NCBI RefSeq assembly: GCF_002735695.1
Contig: NZ_PDZH01000045.1
Coordinates: forward strand, 1-34,173
Source: Chitinimonas sp. BJB300
GTDB taxonomy: Bacteria; Pseudomonadota; Gammaproteobacteria; Burkholderiales; Chitinimonadaceae
Direction: 5' to 3'
DNA length: 34,173 bases
The stretch's first letter is position 1; each line of letters begins with the position of its first letter. Position numbers and translations under genes: made by a program. The notes under the pieces were generated by a model that saw nothing but the letters and a program-made list of their open reading frames with translations, made no database searches and was not told the DNA's origin. Below, piece by piece: positions 33,213 to 34,173 of the stretch.

Positions 33213-34173
33213 ATGGAAGTAACACCGCCATCTGATCTGGAAGTGAAAACCGCAGACGTAAGGCCGGTCATTCTGTTTGTCGATGATGAGGCCAACATAC
33301 TGTCGTCCATGCGTAGGCTGTTTCATAGCAGCCCCTACAGCATTCTTACGGCCAACAGCGGACACGAGGCGCTTGCCCTGTTTGAACAGAGCGCGATTGA
33401 CCTCGTGGTGTCCGACATGCGCATGCCGGAGCAGAGCGGTGCTGAGTTGCTCACGTTGGTCCGGGCCAGGTGGCCTGATACGGTCCGCATTATTCTTACC
33501 GGCCATGCTGATCTTACCGACACAATTCGCGCCATCAATAGCGGCGAAATCTATCGTTACCTGCTTAAGCCCTGGAATGACGAGGAATTCACCAGCGTTG
33601 TGAAAGACGCTTTGGCGATCAAGGCTTTGCGTGACGAGAAAGTGCGCCTGGAAACGCTGGTGAGGCAGCAGAATAGCGAATTACAGAGCCTGAATAGCAG
33701 CCTTGAAGAGAAAGTGCGTGAGCGTACTGCAAAAGTACAGCGCACCATGGGCTTGTTGAGTACAGCGCATGAGAGCCTGAAAAAGAGCTTTCTGACTTCC
33801 ATCAAGGTGTTCACTGCCCTGATTGAGCAACGAGGTGGTGTGATTGCCGGCCATTCTCGTCGTGTAGCCGAACTGGCCAGGAAAATAGCGCACGAACTAG
33901 GCCTAAGCGATACGGATGGGCAAGAAATCATGGTGGCAGGGCTGCTGCACGATATTGGCAAGCTAGGCCTGCCGGATAAGCTGATCCAGACACCTTATGT
34001 GCTGCTTAGTTCAGCCGAGCGGGTGGAGTTTGAAAAGCATACGGTCAATCGGCATAGGGGCGACCAGATGTTCTGGCCGACCCCTGCCACACCACCCGGC
34101 ATGCGGGTCCGCACCGGGCGGTTGGAGCAGTTGAGGTCAATCTGCCTCCAATTGATGCACATCGCCCGGTTTC
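33213..34173 (+). pseudogene. HD-GYP response regulator, apparently interrupted; runs off window
   Basis: Residues ~18-135 form an intact receiver (Asp24-Asp25, phospho-acceptor Asp68 in VVSDMRMPE, Thr96, Lys119 in LLKPW). A coiled coil (~140-180) and the start of an HD-GYP cyclic-di-GMP phosphodiesterase domain follow, with GLLHDIGKLGLPDKL (His246-Asp247). After about residue 278 (EKHTV, near 34046) the expected second half (GxxLL, the HHE and GYP motifs) is replaced by unrelated residues such as PPGMRVRTGR that stay in frame to the window end. ATG 33213 has only a poor Shine-Dalgarno. I infer an insertion in the gene near 34047. If it were intact it would act with the adjacent kinases. Confidence 0.7.
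34047..34173. mobile_element. Probable left end of an inserted mobile or repetitive element
   Basis: Sequence from about 34047 no longer encodes HD-GYP residues. It contains a compact GC-rich inverted structure (CCCGGcaTGCGG gt CCGCA-CCGGG, 34095-34118). From memory, the translated string PPGMRVRTGR recurs in many bacterial genomes beside insertion elements or group II introns, but I cannot name the element. Only about 127 bases are visible. Confidence 0.4.

Noticed and set aside
34095-34118. GC-rich hairpin as group II intron domain V
   Set aside because: It lacks the AGC triad and GNRA-type loop I would expect, and only one side of the element is visible. I kept it only as an unspecified mobile-element end.
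1-34173. CRISPR arrays, tRNA or rRNA genes
   Set aside because: I read through for regularly spaced direct repeats and tRNA cloverleaf signals and saw none. The only repeated units are the 148-bp family.

Overview
The window looks like a chromosomal segment of a free-living betaproteobacterium. I infer this from the TamA/TamB pair, a CorA with a short 'LINCVAYQ' start, DusC, the LacI-type rbs operon, a group II truncated haemoglobin and moderate GC; no rRNA or tRNA is present to fix the genus. It is mostly housekeeping and signalling genes, with several small accessory insertions and a family of short near-palindromic repeats in the intergenic gaps.

Layout, left to right. (1) The first ~370 bases hold the 5' end of a probable transposase running off the left edge and a small unassigned ORF. 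(2) corA (minus) is back to back with a complete ribose operon rbsB-A-C-R-K (plus), headed by a perfect 14-bp LacI-type operator; no rbsD is seen. (3) From 7.3 to 9.4 kb is an accessory stretch: a degenerate repeat copy, two small unrecognised ORFs, a RES-domain toxin with its Xre/MbcA-type antitoxin (two spaced operators), and a strong hairpin terminator. (4) A large secreted lipoprotein nuclease (minus). (5) A two-enzyme cassette (plus): a benzoylformate-decarboxylase-like thiamine-diphosphate enzyme and an L-amino-acid-oxidase-like flavoenzyme, preceded by a small possible secreted peptide. (6) A minus-strand block tamA-tamB plus a DnaQ-exonuclease/GIY-YIG fusion. (7) A small HELAH metalloprotease-like gene (plus), an extracellular solute-binding protein, ykgJ-like plus truncated haemoglobin (overlapping) and dusC (all minus). 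(8) A chemoreceptor (plus), a stand-alone tyrosine recombinase, two related soluble histidine kinases (minus), and a divergent HD-GYP response regulator (plus) whose HD-GYP domain stops abruptly near the right edge in foreign-looking sequence.

The main unexplained structure is a repeat family. Three copies are exactly 148 bp long, with ~21-bp terminal inverted repeats and near-palindromic interiors. There is also one degenerate ~127-bp copy and two miniature versions (50 bp and 26 bp) that keep mainly the ends. Several copies abut or supply the stop codon of the adjacent gene (tamA, dusC and the metalloprotease-like gene). The most plausible candidate for an undescribed metabolic system is the oxidase plus decarboxylase cassette. 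By family logic, it would turn an amino acid into a 2-oxo acid and then into an aldehyde or acyloin. Also notable is a hybrid kinase whose receiver domain has Gly where the phospho-accepting Asp should be.
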